A stretch of 5,029 bases of DNA, taken from an uncultured Myxococcales bacterium. GTDB taxonomy: Bacteria > Myxococcota_A > Bradymonadia > Bradymonadales > Bradymonadaceae. Under the pieces are notes generated by a model. That model worked only from the letters and a program-made list of their open reading frames with translations. It made no database searches and was not told where the DNA came from. A program made the position numbers and the translations under genes. Below, in pieces: positions 1 to 4,962 of this stretch. The stretch's first letter is position 1, and each line of letters opens with the position of its first letter. The stretch spans positions 1-5,029 of the forward strand of contig CAJXPN010000426.1 of assembly GCA_913058025.1 (NCBI GenBank), in the 5' to 3' direction.

Positions 1-1177
1 ACACCATGCCGCCGGGCTGAGACATCTGCGCCTGCGCGATCATGAGCTGTGGGTGATCGGGGAGGCCCGGGTAGATCACTCGATCGACGAAGTCATGCTC
101 AGCGAGGGCCTCGGCAACGGCCTTGGCGTTGGCGCAATGGCGATCCATGCGAACCCCGAGTGTCTTCGTGCCGCGCAGGACCAGGAAGGCGTCAAGGGGC
201 GCCAGGCAGCCACCGACGGCGTTCTGGTAGAACGCGAGTTCCTCGCGAGTCTTCTCATCGCTACCGATCAGCGCGCCGCCGATCAGGTCGGAGTGCCCCC
301 CGAGGTACTTCGACAGGGAGTGAAGGACGATGTCGGCGCCGAGCTCGAGAGGACGCTGGAGGTAAGGCGTCGCGAACGTGTTGTCGACCACGAGCTGCGC
401 GCCGGCGGTCCCGCTCATCGCGCCCACGAGCCGCTCACCCTGGAAGTTCTGCATGATGTAGTAGAACCCGTGGCCCTCCTCACCGAGCAGGTAGCGCTTG
501 GGGATGCGGCACTCGTCGAAGAAGAGCTCGGCGGTGTCCGAGCAGTGGTTGCCGATCTTCTCGAGCTTCTTCCCGACGCTGAAGCCGGGGGTATCCGTAG
601 GGAAGAGCACGAGGCTGACGCCGCCGTAGCGGTTGTCGGGGTCGGTGCGCACGGCGAGAGTGATGAAGTCGGCGCGGGTGCCGTTGGTGATCCAGGTCTT
701 CTGGCCGCTGATGACGTAGTCGTCGCCGTCGGAGCGGGCGACGGTGCGGATGCCAGCGACGTCCGAGCCGGCGCCAGGCTCGGAGACCCCGAGCGCGAAG
801 ATCTTCTCGCCGCGGATCGCGGGCATGAGGAACTGTTCCTTCTGCTCCTGGGTACCGATCTCGTTGATGATCGGGGTGGCCATGTCGGTCTGGACGAGGA
901 TCGACATCGTCAGGCCGGCCATGCGGGAGCGGGGGAGCTCCTCGGCGAGCACGCAGGTGTGCCAGATGTCGCCGCCGGAGCCGTCGAGCTCGACGGGGTA
1001 GCGCGCGCCCAGGAACCCGAGCTCGCCCATCTTCTCGAAGACCTCGCGGGGGAAGAGGCGGTCGGCCTCCCACTCGTCGGCGTGCGGCGCGAGCTCCTTC
1101 TCGGCGAAGTCGCGCACGGACTTGCGGAACATCTCGTGCTCTTCGGTGAACTGCGGGTACTTCAGCGATCGGTTCAT
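1..1177 (-). CDS. Chimeric reading frame: acyl-CoA dehydrogenase N-terminal two-thirds fused in frame to the middle of a cystathionine gamma-synthase/lyase-type PLP enzyme (3' end outside window)
   Basis: 392 codons are open with no stop before the window edge. The ATG at 1177 is preceded by a strong AAGGAGG ribosome site. Residues 1-120 look like the helical N-terminal domain of a long- or branched-chain acyl-CoA dehydrogenase (flavoenzyme that forms the 2,3-double bond in acyl-CoAs). Residues 124-225 are the beta domain, with the family signature GVSEPGAGSDVAG (130-142) and the WITNGT stretch (162-167). GFYYIMQNFQGERL (237-250) begins the C-terminal helical domain; E248 aligns by eye with the helix-G catalytic Glu of isovaleryl- and long-chain dehydrogenases. 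From about residue 259 the protein is instead cystathionine gamma-synthase/lyase-like: VVDNTFATPYLQRPLELGAD, HSLSKYLGGHSD (Schiff-base K290) and the downstream VIYPGLPDHPQ and GGMV motifs. The rest of the dehydrogenase C-terminal domain and the PLP enzyme's N-terminal half are missing, so neither activity is expected. It may be a recombination product, an assembly join or, less likely, a real fusion. Confidence 0.9.
   Translation of the reverse strand, partial: MNRSLKYPQFTEEHEMFRKSVRDFAEKELAPHADEWEADRLFPREVFEKMGELGFLGARYPVELDGSGGDIWHTCVLAEELPRSRMAGLTMSILVQTDMATPIINEIGTQEQKEQFLMPAIRGEKIFALGVSEPGAGSDVAGIRTVARSDGDDYVISGQKTWITNGTRADFITLAVRTDPDNRYGGVSLVLFPTDTPGFSVGKKLEKIGNHCSDTAELFFDECRIPKRYLLGEEGHGFYYIMQNFQGERLVGAMSGTAGAQLVVDNTFATPYLQRPLELGADIVLHSLSKYLGGHSDLIGGALIGSDEKTREELAFYQNAVGGCLAPLDAFLVLRGTKTLGVRMDRHCANAKAVAEALAEHDFVDRVIYPGLPDHPQLMIAQAQMSQPGGMV
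388..406 (-). other. Fusion junction between dehydrogenase and PLP-enzyme sequence
   Basis: The switch falls around codons 258-263 (AGAQLV). Both families plausibly carry a GAQL-type stretch here: AGAQL occurs in the second helix of the acyl-CoA dehydrogenase C-terminal domain, and GAQLVVDNT occurs at the PLP-aspartate strand of cystathionine gamma-synthases. The reading frame stays open across it. A shared run such as GGCGCGCAGCTCGT could have served as microhomology. The exact crossover base cannot be fixed without both parent genes. Confidence 0.7.
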
Positions 1178-1183
1178 GGGCGC

Positions 1184-1190
1184 CTCCTTC
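1184..1190 (-). promoter_or_regulatory. Shine-Dalgarno site of the chimeric dehydrogenase gene
   Basis: The minus strand reads AAGGAGG six bases before the ATG at 1177. This is near-consensus in sequence and spacing and fixes the start codon. Confidence 0.75.
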
Positions 1191-1201
1191 CGAGCGGTCT
1201 T

Positions 1202-1217
1202 GTGAGTGCCCGCTAAC
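1202..1217 (+). promoter_or_regulatory. Second degenerate operator copy over the -10 and predicted transcript start
   Basis: The plus strand reads GTGAGTGCCCGCTAAC, which aligns with GTGAGCGCCGCTCAC with two mismatches and one inserted C. It overlaps the -10-like box and the predicted transcript start of the dehydrogenase gene. It is the weakest of the three sites and is supported mainly by its company. Confidence 0.3.
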
Positions 1218-1243
1218 ATAGCGAAGCGGCGCTCACCTGACGA
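1215..1243 (-). promoter_or_regulatory. Candidate sigma-70-type promoter for the dehydrogenase gene
   Basis: On the minus strand, a TCGTCA -35-like box (1243-1238, 4 of 6 matches) and a TATGTT -10-like box (1220-1215, 4 of 6) are separated by exactly 17 bases. This predicts a transcript start near 1208 and a leader of about 30 nt containing the ribosome site. The spacer and the -10 overlap copies of a palindromic motif, which fits repression. It was called by eye from two imperfect boxes. Confidence 0.35.
1222..1236 (-). promoter_or_regulatory. Degenerate operator copy in the promoter spacer
   Basis: The minus strand reads GTGAGCGCCGCT from 1236 to 1225, matching the first 12 bases of the perfect palindrome at 1289-1303; the last three bases differ. 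It lies between the candidate -35 and -10 boxes, where a bound repressor would block polymerase. Confidence 0.4.
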
Positions 1244-1300
1244 GAGGAAAGCAAACGCAACGTCCCTTCATAACTTGGTTTGGCGTCAGTGAGCGCCGCT
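1225..1300. repeat. Inverted repeat with long spacer between uppP and the dehydrogenase gene
   Basis: The arm at 1225-1242 (AGCGGCGCTCACCTGACG) is the reverse complement of the arm at 1284-1300 apart from one bulged base, with a 41-nt AT-richer spacer between them. The arms contain operator-like copies, so the symmetry may reflect a pair of protein sites rather than an RNA stem. A stem here could also help end the uppP transcript, although no U-tract follows. Confidence 0.6.
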
Positions 1301-1303
1301 CAC
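1289..1303. promoter_or_regulatory. Perfect palindrome GTGAGC-GCC-GCTCAC, candidate operator
   Basis: Two perfect 6-bp arms surround a 3-bp centre. The site overlaps the uppP stop codon (1302-1300) and lies upstream of the dehydrogenase promoter candidate. Related degenerate copies occur at 1222-1236 and 1202-1217. Short symmetric sites of this kind, repeated across a promoter, are typical of TetR-family repressors, which often control acyl-CoA dehydrogenase genes. No regulator gene is in the window. Because it sits just past uppP, it could instead act as an RNA stem at the end of that message. Confidence 0.45.
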
Positions 1304-2157
1304 CTCAGGAACGCCAGCCCGATCACGCCCACGATCAGGCAGTAGGTCGAGAAGTGGTGGAACCGGGCGCGCTCGAGCGTGAGCGTGAGCAACACCAGGC
1401 ACCCGTAACCCACGACGGCGGCGACGGCGGCGCCGCCCAGGAAGATCCACAGGCGGGCGGTGTCGACGAGGGCGGCGTCGCCGATCTTGAGCACGAGCGC
1501 GCCCAGGATCGCGGGGATGGAGAGCAGGAAGGAGTAACGCGCGGCGTTGACGCGCTCGACGCCCAGCGCGAGCGCGAGCGTGATCGTGAGCCCGGAGCGT
1601 GAGAGCCCAGGCAGCACGGCGATCCCCTGGGCCACGCCGATGGCGAGCGCGACCGGGAGGTTCAGCCCCCAGATCGCCAGCGAGCCGGTCCGCTCGGAGC
1701 CGCCGTCGCGCTCGAGGAAGCGCTTGTTCAGCGAGAGTATGAACGCGTTGACGATCAGGATTCCGCAGACCACGCGCGGCGTGATGAGCGAGGCGCCTCC
1801 GTCGGGGTCGATGAAGCCCTTGAGCAGCAGGCCGATGATCCCGGTGGGGACCGTGGCAGCGACCACGAGCAGCGCCACGCGCGCGCCCTCTGGGCGCGCG
1901 AACGCGCCCAGGGTCTTCTCGCGCGCGAGGTTCCCGACGCCTCGACGTAGGCCGTCGAGGACGTCGAAGATCTCACGCCGGTAGAAGGCCATCACGCTGA
2001 GCAGGGTGCCCACGTGGAGGATGATGTCGAAGAGGAGGCCAGGCTCGGGGACCCCGAGCAGGTGCTGGCCGAGCGTGAGGTGGCCGGACGACGAGACCGG
2101 GAGGAACTCGGTGGCCCCCTGCACCGCGCCCAGAATGATCGCCTCGAACCAGTTCAT
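1300..2157 (-). CDS. uppP: Undecaprenyl-diphosphate phosphatase (UppP/BacA family)
   Basis: This integral membrane enzyme removes one phosphate from undecaprenyl diphosphate, recycling the lipid carrier for peptidoglycan and other envelope polymers; raised dosage gives bacitracin resistance in other bacteria. The 285-residue length is close to the usual 265-290. Family landmarks are visible: QGATE (13-17, the (E/Q)xxxE motif) running into FLPVSSSGHL (18-27), with active-site-type H26, and PGLSRSG (183-189), whose R187 is the conserved active-site arginine. Hydrophobic segments lie near 41-57, 95-113, 128-143, 162-182, 208-226, 236-260 and 271-284. The ATG at 2157 has a GAGG ribosome site about 10 bases upstream, longer than ideal. 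The gene starts 28 nt after the RdgC companion stops, so it is probably co-transcribed with it. All key residues are present. Confidence 0.96.
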   Translation of the reverse strand: MNWFEAIILGAVQGATEFLPVSSSGHLTLGQHLLGVPEPGLLFDIILHVGTLLSVMAFYRREIFDVLDGLRRGVGNLAREKTLGAFARPEGARVALLVVAATVPTGIIGLLLKGFIDPDGGASLITPRVVCGILIVNAFILSLNKRFLERDGGSERTGSLAIWGLNLPVALAIGVAQGIAVLPGLSRSGLTITLALALGVERVNAARYSFLLSIPAILGALVLKIGDAALVDTARLWIFLGGAAVAAVVGYGCLVLLTLTLERARFHHFSTYCLIVGVIGLAFLR

Positions 2158-2185
2158 CGCGTGTCGACCTCAACGTGGGTGCGGC

Positions 2186-2788
2186 TCAGGCGCCGGCGGC
2201 CAGGTGCGGGTGTGTGACGAGCCCGAGGCGCTCCTTGAGCGGGGCGCTCGGGTAGTGCTCGGGGGTGCAGACCTCGTCGCGCTGGACCCAGTCCTTGAGC
2301 GCCGGGAGCATGAGCGTGGACCAGGCGTGGACGTCGAGGCGGATCGCGAGGAACTCCTTGTAGAGCGTGCCCACGATCTGCTCGAGCTCCTCGAGCAGGA
2401 ACATGCGCTCGTAGAACTGCTCCTCCTCCTCCCGGCTCAAGAGCGCGGGGATCTTGACGCCGCTGAAGGAGAGGTCCTCGGCCTTGAGGTTGAAGGACCA
2501 CTCGCGGCCCTCCTTGACGACGCCGAGCTTGGCCTTGGTGGGGCGCTTGCCGTGGCGCAGCGCGGTCTTGGCCTCGGGCGAGTAGGCGGGGGAGCCGCCG
2601 GAGATGGTGTTGCGCTCGGTCTCGGCGAGGTACGCCTCGAGCGTGAGGGCGTCGTCGATCCAGACCTCGAGCGTGTCGTGCTCTTCGGTGTGGAGTTGGG
2701 CCTCGAAGCACTCGCTCTTGAACCAGAGCCAGAGGAGGAACTCGTTGCCCAGGAAGCGCCTGGTGTTGATCAGATCGACCAGATCCAT
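2186..2788 (-). CDS. RdgC-associated hypothetical protein, probable partner or detached C-terminal part
   Basis: This is a 200-residue soluble protein with no signal peptide or membrane segment. The motif FLGNEFLLWLWFKSE (12-26) resembles, from memory, one in proteins next to RdgC-like genes in deltaproteobacteria, and it likely marks the family. Residues 30-60 are acidic and strand-like. A basic stretch (about 79-92: HGKRPTKAKLGVVK) precedes WSFNLKAEDLSFSGVKIP (97-114), and an acidic helix EEEEQFYERMFLLEELEQI (120-138) follows. The last 35 residues are proline-rich and look unstructured. The ATG at 2788 has AGGAG eight bases upstream, so it is translated on its own. It lies 64 nt behind the RdgC-like gene on the same strand. 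I infer a DNA-binding or recombination-linked role with that neighbour; no catalytic motif is visible. Confidence 0.75.
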   Translation of the reverse strand: MDLVDLINTRRFLGNEFLLWLWFKSECFEAQLHTEEHDTLEVWIDDALTLEAYLAETERNTISGGSPAYSPEAKTALRHGKRPTKAKLGVVKEGREWSFNLKAEDLSFSGVKIPALLSREEEEQFYERMFLLEELEQIVGTLYKEFLAIRLDVHAWSTLMLPALKDWVQRDEVCTPEHYPSAPLKERLGLVTHPHLAAGA

Positions 2789-2813
2789 GGTCTCACTCCT
2801 AATGTCGATGGGG

Positions 2814-2846
2814 CGCCCGGCGTAAGTACGTATGCGTGGCCGGGCG
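2814..2846 (-). repeat. GC-rich hairpin between the two RdgC-like genes
   Basis: CGCCCGGC (2814-2821) pairs perfectly with GCCGGGCG (2839-2846) around a 17-nt loop that contains the palindrome TACGTA (2827-2832). No U-tract follows on the minus strand. The ribosome site of the downstream gene lies about 12 nt beyond the stem. It could attenuate or process the message, setting different levels of the two proteins. Confidence 0.5.
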
Positions 2847-2852
2847 TCGTGT

Positions 2853-3506
2853 TCAGGTCTCGGAGGGCTTGAGCGCGCCGATGGCCATGGCCTGGTCGGC
2901 GAACGTCGCGGGCTCTACGGCCACGAGCATCTCGACCTGATCGGGCGTCAGCTCGATCTCGATCGCGGTCGTGTACGGGTTGGCCGGGACCAGGTCGAGG
3001 CCGAACGTGTCCTTGAAGAGCTCCTGGAAGAGCTCGCACGTCTTGGGCGACTGGTTCCAGAAGCGCACGCGACCGGCGGTCATGTCCCAGCTCATGTCGA
3101 TGACCTTCATGCGAGGCAGCGACTTCTCCTTGAGCCCGGCGCGCACCATCACCTTGATGTCCTCGCGCTCGAACTTGGTGACGCGCTCCTTGTTGTGGTC
3201 GACCATGTACTGCCGCTCGGCCTGGGACACGTGCGCCTTGAGGAGCCCGCCGGGGATGGCGTACTTGTCGTGGCGCAGGCCCAGGTTCACGAAGTTGTCG
3301 AACACGATGTTGTGGCGCTCGAACTCCACACGGAGAGGGCTCTCCACGGGGACCCACCCGTAGTGCTCCTCATCCTCCTGCTCGGGATCGAGCGGCTTGA
3401 ACGCGCGCTCCTCGACCATGTCGACGACCTTCTCGACGAAGCCGTCCTCGGTCTCTCCCTTCACGTAAAACAGTGTGTACGTCAACGTACCTTGTAGCGC
3501 GCCCAC
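2853..3506 (-). CDS. RdgC-like recombination-associated protein, short form
   Basis: RdgC of E. coli is a ring-shaped dimer that binds double-stranded DNA and restrains RecA. This 217-residue protein resembles the short RdgC-like proteins of deltaproteobacteria (E. coli RdgC is 303 residues). Visible family-like features are the opening beta strand GTLTYTLFYVKGE (6-18), the tryptophan region HYGWVPVESPL (48-58), a basic-acidic helix with KFEREDIKVMVRAGLKEKSLPRMK (111-134), and VRFWNQSPKTCELFQELFKDTFGLDLVP (147-174) near the end of the core. No signal peptide or membrane segment is seen. The start is GTG at 3506, chosen because AAGGAGG lies seven bases upstream and the sequence from there is RdgC-like. 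The gene heads a pair with the companion 64 nt downstream. The assignment is by eye; the family is likely, the exact role inferred. Confidence 0.75.
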   Translation of the reverse strand: MGALQGTLTYTLFYVKGETEDGFVEKVVDMVEERAFKPLDPEQEDEEHYGWVPVESPLRVEFERHNIVFDNFVNLGLRHDKYAIPGGLLKAHVSQAERQYMVDHNKERVTKFEREDIKVMVRAGLKEKSLPRMKVIDMSWDMTAGRVRFWNQSPKTCELFQELFKDTFGLDLVPANPYTTAIEIELTPDQVEMLVAVEPATFADQAMAIGALKPSET

Positions 3507-3513
3507 CGATGAG

Positions 3514-3520
3514 CCTCCTT
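3514..3520 (-). promoter_or_regulatory. Shine-Dalgarno site fixing the GTG start of the RdgC-like gene
   Basis: AAGGAGG on the minus strand, seven bases before the GTG at 3506, supports this start. An ATG slightly upstream (near 3535) is in another frame and would be read through the ribosome site. Confidence 0.65.
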
Positions 3521-3559
3521 CGCATGAACCTTATCTTCCATGACACGACGCCCACGCGC

Positions 3560-3587
3560 CGGCAGGTGAACATTCGATCACCTGCCG
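3560..3587 (-). terminator. 10-bp perfect hairpin after the Nudix gene, possible terminator or operator
   Basis: CGGCAGGTGA (3560-3569) pairs perfectly with TCACCTGCCG (3578-3587) around the 8-nt loop ACATTCGA. It lies 23 nt past the Nudix stop codon and 54 nt before the RdgC-like start. No run of T follows on the minus strand, so it is not a classical intrinsic terminator. It could be a Rho-assisted 3' end, or a dyad bound by a protein controlling the RdgC-like gene. Confidence 0.5.
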
Positions 3588-3609
3588 CGCCTCGCCGCGG
3601 CGCCCGCGA

Positions 3610-4125
3610 CTATAGGGGAGGAGGGGTGGATGGGGAAGCGACGAGTCGGGCGAGCACCGGCACGTCCCGCGCGAGCGCCTCCAGGAGCTCCGACTTCACG
3701 CTCCAGATCGTCGCCCTGGCCTCCTCGAGAGTGCACCAGCGCACGCGCTTGAACTCGGGGATCTCGTGGGCATCGAGCTGAAAGTCCTCGTCCACGCCGT
3801 GGAAGTCGAGCAGGTACATGACCTGCTCCTGGCCTCGAAACCGGGCCGACAGCTCGTCAGACACCGTGGGCGGGTACTCGTAGCGGGTCGGCCTCGCCCG
3901 ACCCACGATCGCGCACGCCTCGCGCGGCGCCTCGAGCCCAAGCTCCTCCCCGAGCTCGCGCCACAGCGCCTCCTCATGCGACTCGCCCGGCTCGACGCCT
4001 CCCTGCGGGAACTGCCAGACGTCGGCGAGGTCGATGCGCTCCGCCATGAGCAGCAGGCCGTCCGCGCGCCGCAAGACGGCGCCTACTGCGGGCCTGTAGC
4101 CCCTCGTGTCGATCTCTTCGGTCAT
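3610..4125 (-). CDS. Nudix hydrolase, RppH-like RNA 5'-pyrophosphohydrolase
   Basis: RppH enzymes remove pyrophosphate from the 5' end of triphosphorylated RNA, which opens transcripts to decay. This 171-residue protein (E. coli RppH is 176) carries a complete Nudix box at 42-64: G-x5-E-x7-REL-x-EE-x-GL, with the metal-binding glutamates present. RppH-type features surround it: YRPAVGAVL (10-18), WQFPQGGVEPGE (37-48), TRYEYP (80-85), FRGQEQVMYLL (96-106) and, near the end, EFKRVRW (124-130). It is cytoplasmic with no signal peptide. An in-frame ATG 16 codons upstream exists, but the start at 4125 has AGAGGAG seven bases before it and begins MTEEIDTRGYRP, like the family. The related dinucleoside polyphosphate hydrolase role cannot be excluded from sequence alone. 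It is divergent from the small gene at 4201 and is followed by a hairpin. Confidence 0.9.
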   Translation of the reverse strand: MTEEIDTRGYRPAVGAVLRRADGLLLMAERIDLADVWQFPQGGVEPGESHEEALWRELGEELGLEAPREACAIVGRARPTRYEYPPTVSDELSARFRGQEQVMYLLDFHGVDEDFQLDAHEIPEFKRVRWCTLEEARATIWSVKSELLEALARDVPVLARLVASPSTPPPL

Positions 4126-4200
4126 GTGGAGGCTCCTCTCGTGCGATGAACTTCTGGTATGAGGCGGTTGCACCTACCACGGCGGCCCAGGGAGGACCTC
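4126..4200. promoter_or_regulatory. Divergent intergenic region between the Nudix gene and the small rightward gene pair
   Basis: These 75 bases must hold the start signals of both directions. On the minus strand AGAGGAG serves the Nudix gene. On the plus strand GGGAGG (4190-4195) serves the gene at 4201. TGGTATGAG (4156-4163 region) resembles an extended -10 box for rightward transcription starting near 4170, but no convincing -35 accompanies it. Confidence 0.35.
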
Positions 4201-4497
4201 ATGCTCGACCGCGAACAGCTCGAGGAGCTGGCCAAGGAGCTCCGCCTCCTCGCAAAGTACCGGGACGTTCCACACTTCCGTGGGTGGTACGAGCCCGCGT
4301 TCAACTTCTGGTTCGACCGCGCGATGACTACTCCAGCGGAGCTCGCCGCGCTCGAGCGCCTGTTCGATGTCGTGTCGTGGTTCAGCCCGATCGCCGATCA
4401 AGAAACCTACCCCAACTACACCAACGAACAGGACGTGTTCGACGCCGCGTGGCCCCTACGGCGACGCGTCATGAACAACCTGAACGCGCACGAGTGA
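4201..4497 (+). CDS. Hypothetical small protein, first gene of a two-gene unit
   Basis: I do not recognise this 98-residue protein. The ATG at 4201 has GGGAGG five bases upstream; an in-frame ATG 14 codons earlier has no ribosome site and would add an arginine-rich stretch unlike the rest. Residues 1-22 (LDREQLEELAKELRLLAKY) form an amphipathic helix. An aromatic-rich segment follows: HFRGWYEPAFNFWFDRAM (25-42). Residues 43-60 look like a second helix ending in VVSWF, and 69-82 (TYPNYTNEQDVFDA) precede a final basic helix. No signal peptide, membrane segment or metal motif is seen. By hand count about 15% of codons end in A/T, more than the dehydrogenase part at the other end of the window. 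It ends 4 nt before the next gene, so the two are almost surely co-expressed. Confidence 0.7.
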   Translation: MLDREQLEELAKELRLLAKYRDVPHFRGWYEPAFNFWFDRAMTTPAELAALERLFDVVSWFSPIADQETYPNYTNEQDVFDAAWPLRRRVMNNLNAHE

Positions 4498-4501
4498 GAG
4501 C

Positions 4502-4888
4502 ATGGACCCCTTCGAAGTGTTCCCAGAGATGACCAGTTGGCTGTCGAGCGGCCACTTCCTGTCCTACGACGACGACACCTACATCGTGGTCATGATCACG
4601 TGCCACTACGAGATGACGTTCGCGGGCGGGCTGGTGTTCCCCAGGACGTTCAGCGTCTGCGTCGAACGCGACGAGGACTACGTCGAAGAGTACCAGTACA
4701 GCGGCTCCACAGGCCTCATCGGCGTCGTCCTCCGGCAGCAAGAGCGGGGCTGGTGGACAGAGCTGAACTTCGACTCCGACACGACCACGCTGAGGTCGTT
4801 CGACCCGCCGAGGTGGGAGCCCGCGTCGAGCATGTATTGGGGGAACATACGGAACGTGGGGCATCCGCTCATTCCGCTGTTTTCGTAG
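4502..4888 (+). CDS. Hypothetical small acidic protein, second gene of the unit
   Basis: I do not recognise this 128-residue protein. Its composition is beta-rich and acidic: SYDDDTYIVVMITCHYEMTFAG (21-42) and FSVCVERDEDYVEEYQYSG (50-68) alternate hydrophobic and polar residues like paired strands, followed by GLIGVVLRQQERGWW (71-85). Two cysteines (34, 53) are present without a metal-binding pattern. No signal peptide or membrane segment is seen. The ATG at 4502 follows the preceding stop by 4 nt and has only a weak GAGAG ribosome site, so translation is probably coupled to the upstream gene. Small acidic proteins in tight pairs are sometimes immunity proteins or antitoxins, but nothing here demonstrates that and no toxin gene is visible. 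Confidence 0.7.
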   Translation: MDPFEVFPEMTSWLSSGHFLSYDDDTYIVVMITCHYEMTFAGGLVFPRTFSVCVERDEDYVEEYQYSGSTGLIGVVLRQQERGWWTELNFDSDTTTLRSFDPPRWEPASSMYWGNIRNVGHPLIPLFS

Positions 4889-4910
4889 GTAAGCACTCAG
4901 CGTGAGGTCG

Positions 4911-4932
4911 CACTCGACCCGATACGCGAGTG
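4911..4932 (+). terminator. Weak hairpin after the rightward gene pair
   Basis: CACTCG (4911-4916) pairs with CGAGTG (4927-4932) around a 10-nt loop, 23 nt past the stop of the second small gene. The bases after it are GGGCTTTGGG, not a proper T-run. It might mark the end of the message but is weak. Confidence 0.25.
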
Positions 4933-4962
4933 GGCTTTGGGTTCGCGTGGTGGGAAGAGAAC

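Noticed and set aside
480..1073. 197-codon minus-strand frame overlapping the dehydrogenase
   Set aside because: It is an arginine- and proline-rich out-of-frame reading of the same DNA; the correct frame is the one starting at 1177.
53..1216. 387-codon open frame on the plus strand opposite the dehydrogenase gene
   Set aside because: It is the antisense shadow of a high-GC gene: Val, Leu, Gly and Glu repeats with no family motif, while the opposite strand has clear enzyme motifs and a strong ribosome site.
2789..2852. Frameshift breaking a single long RdgC gene into two
   Set aside because: The second frame has its own ATG and AGGAG site, the first ends with a normal stop, and 64 bases with a hairpin separate them.
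2006..2872. 288-codon plus-strand frame opposite uppP and the RdgC companion
   Set aside because: It runs across two well-supported minus-strand genes and consists of low-complexity Leu/Glu/Gly repeats typical of antisense frames.
2832..3497. 221-codon plus-strand frame opposite the RdgC-like gene
   Set aside because: Antisense shadow with no recognisable domain; the minus strand carries the RdgC-like protein with a good ribosome site.
3563..3580. Possible LexA/SOS box (GTGAACATTCGATCAC) upstream of the RdgC-like gene
   Set aside because: It resembles one half of a known SOS box, but the second half does not fit and the symmetry is fully explained by the hairpin.
4126..4173. Longer Nudix start 16 codons upstream at 4173
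   Set aside because: The extra residues are unlike the family, no ribosome site precedes that ATG, and the ATG at 4125 has AGAGGAG at good spacing.
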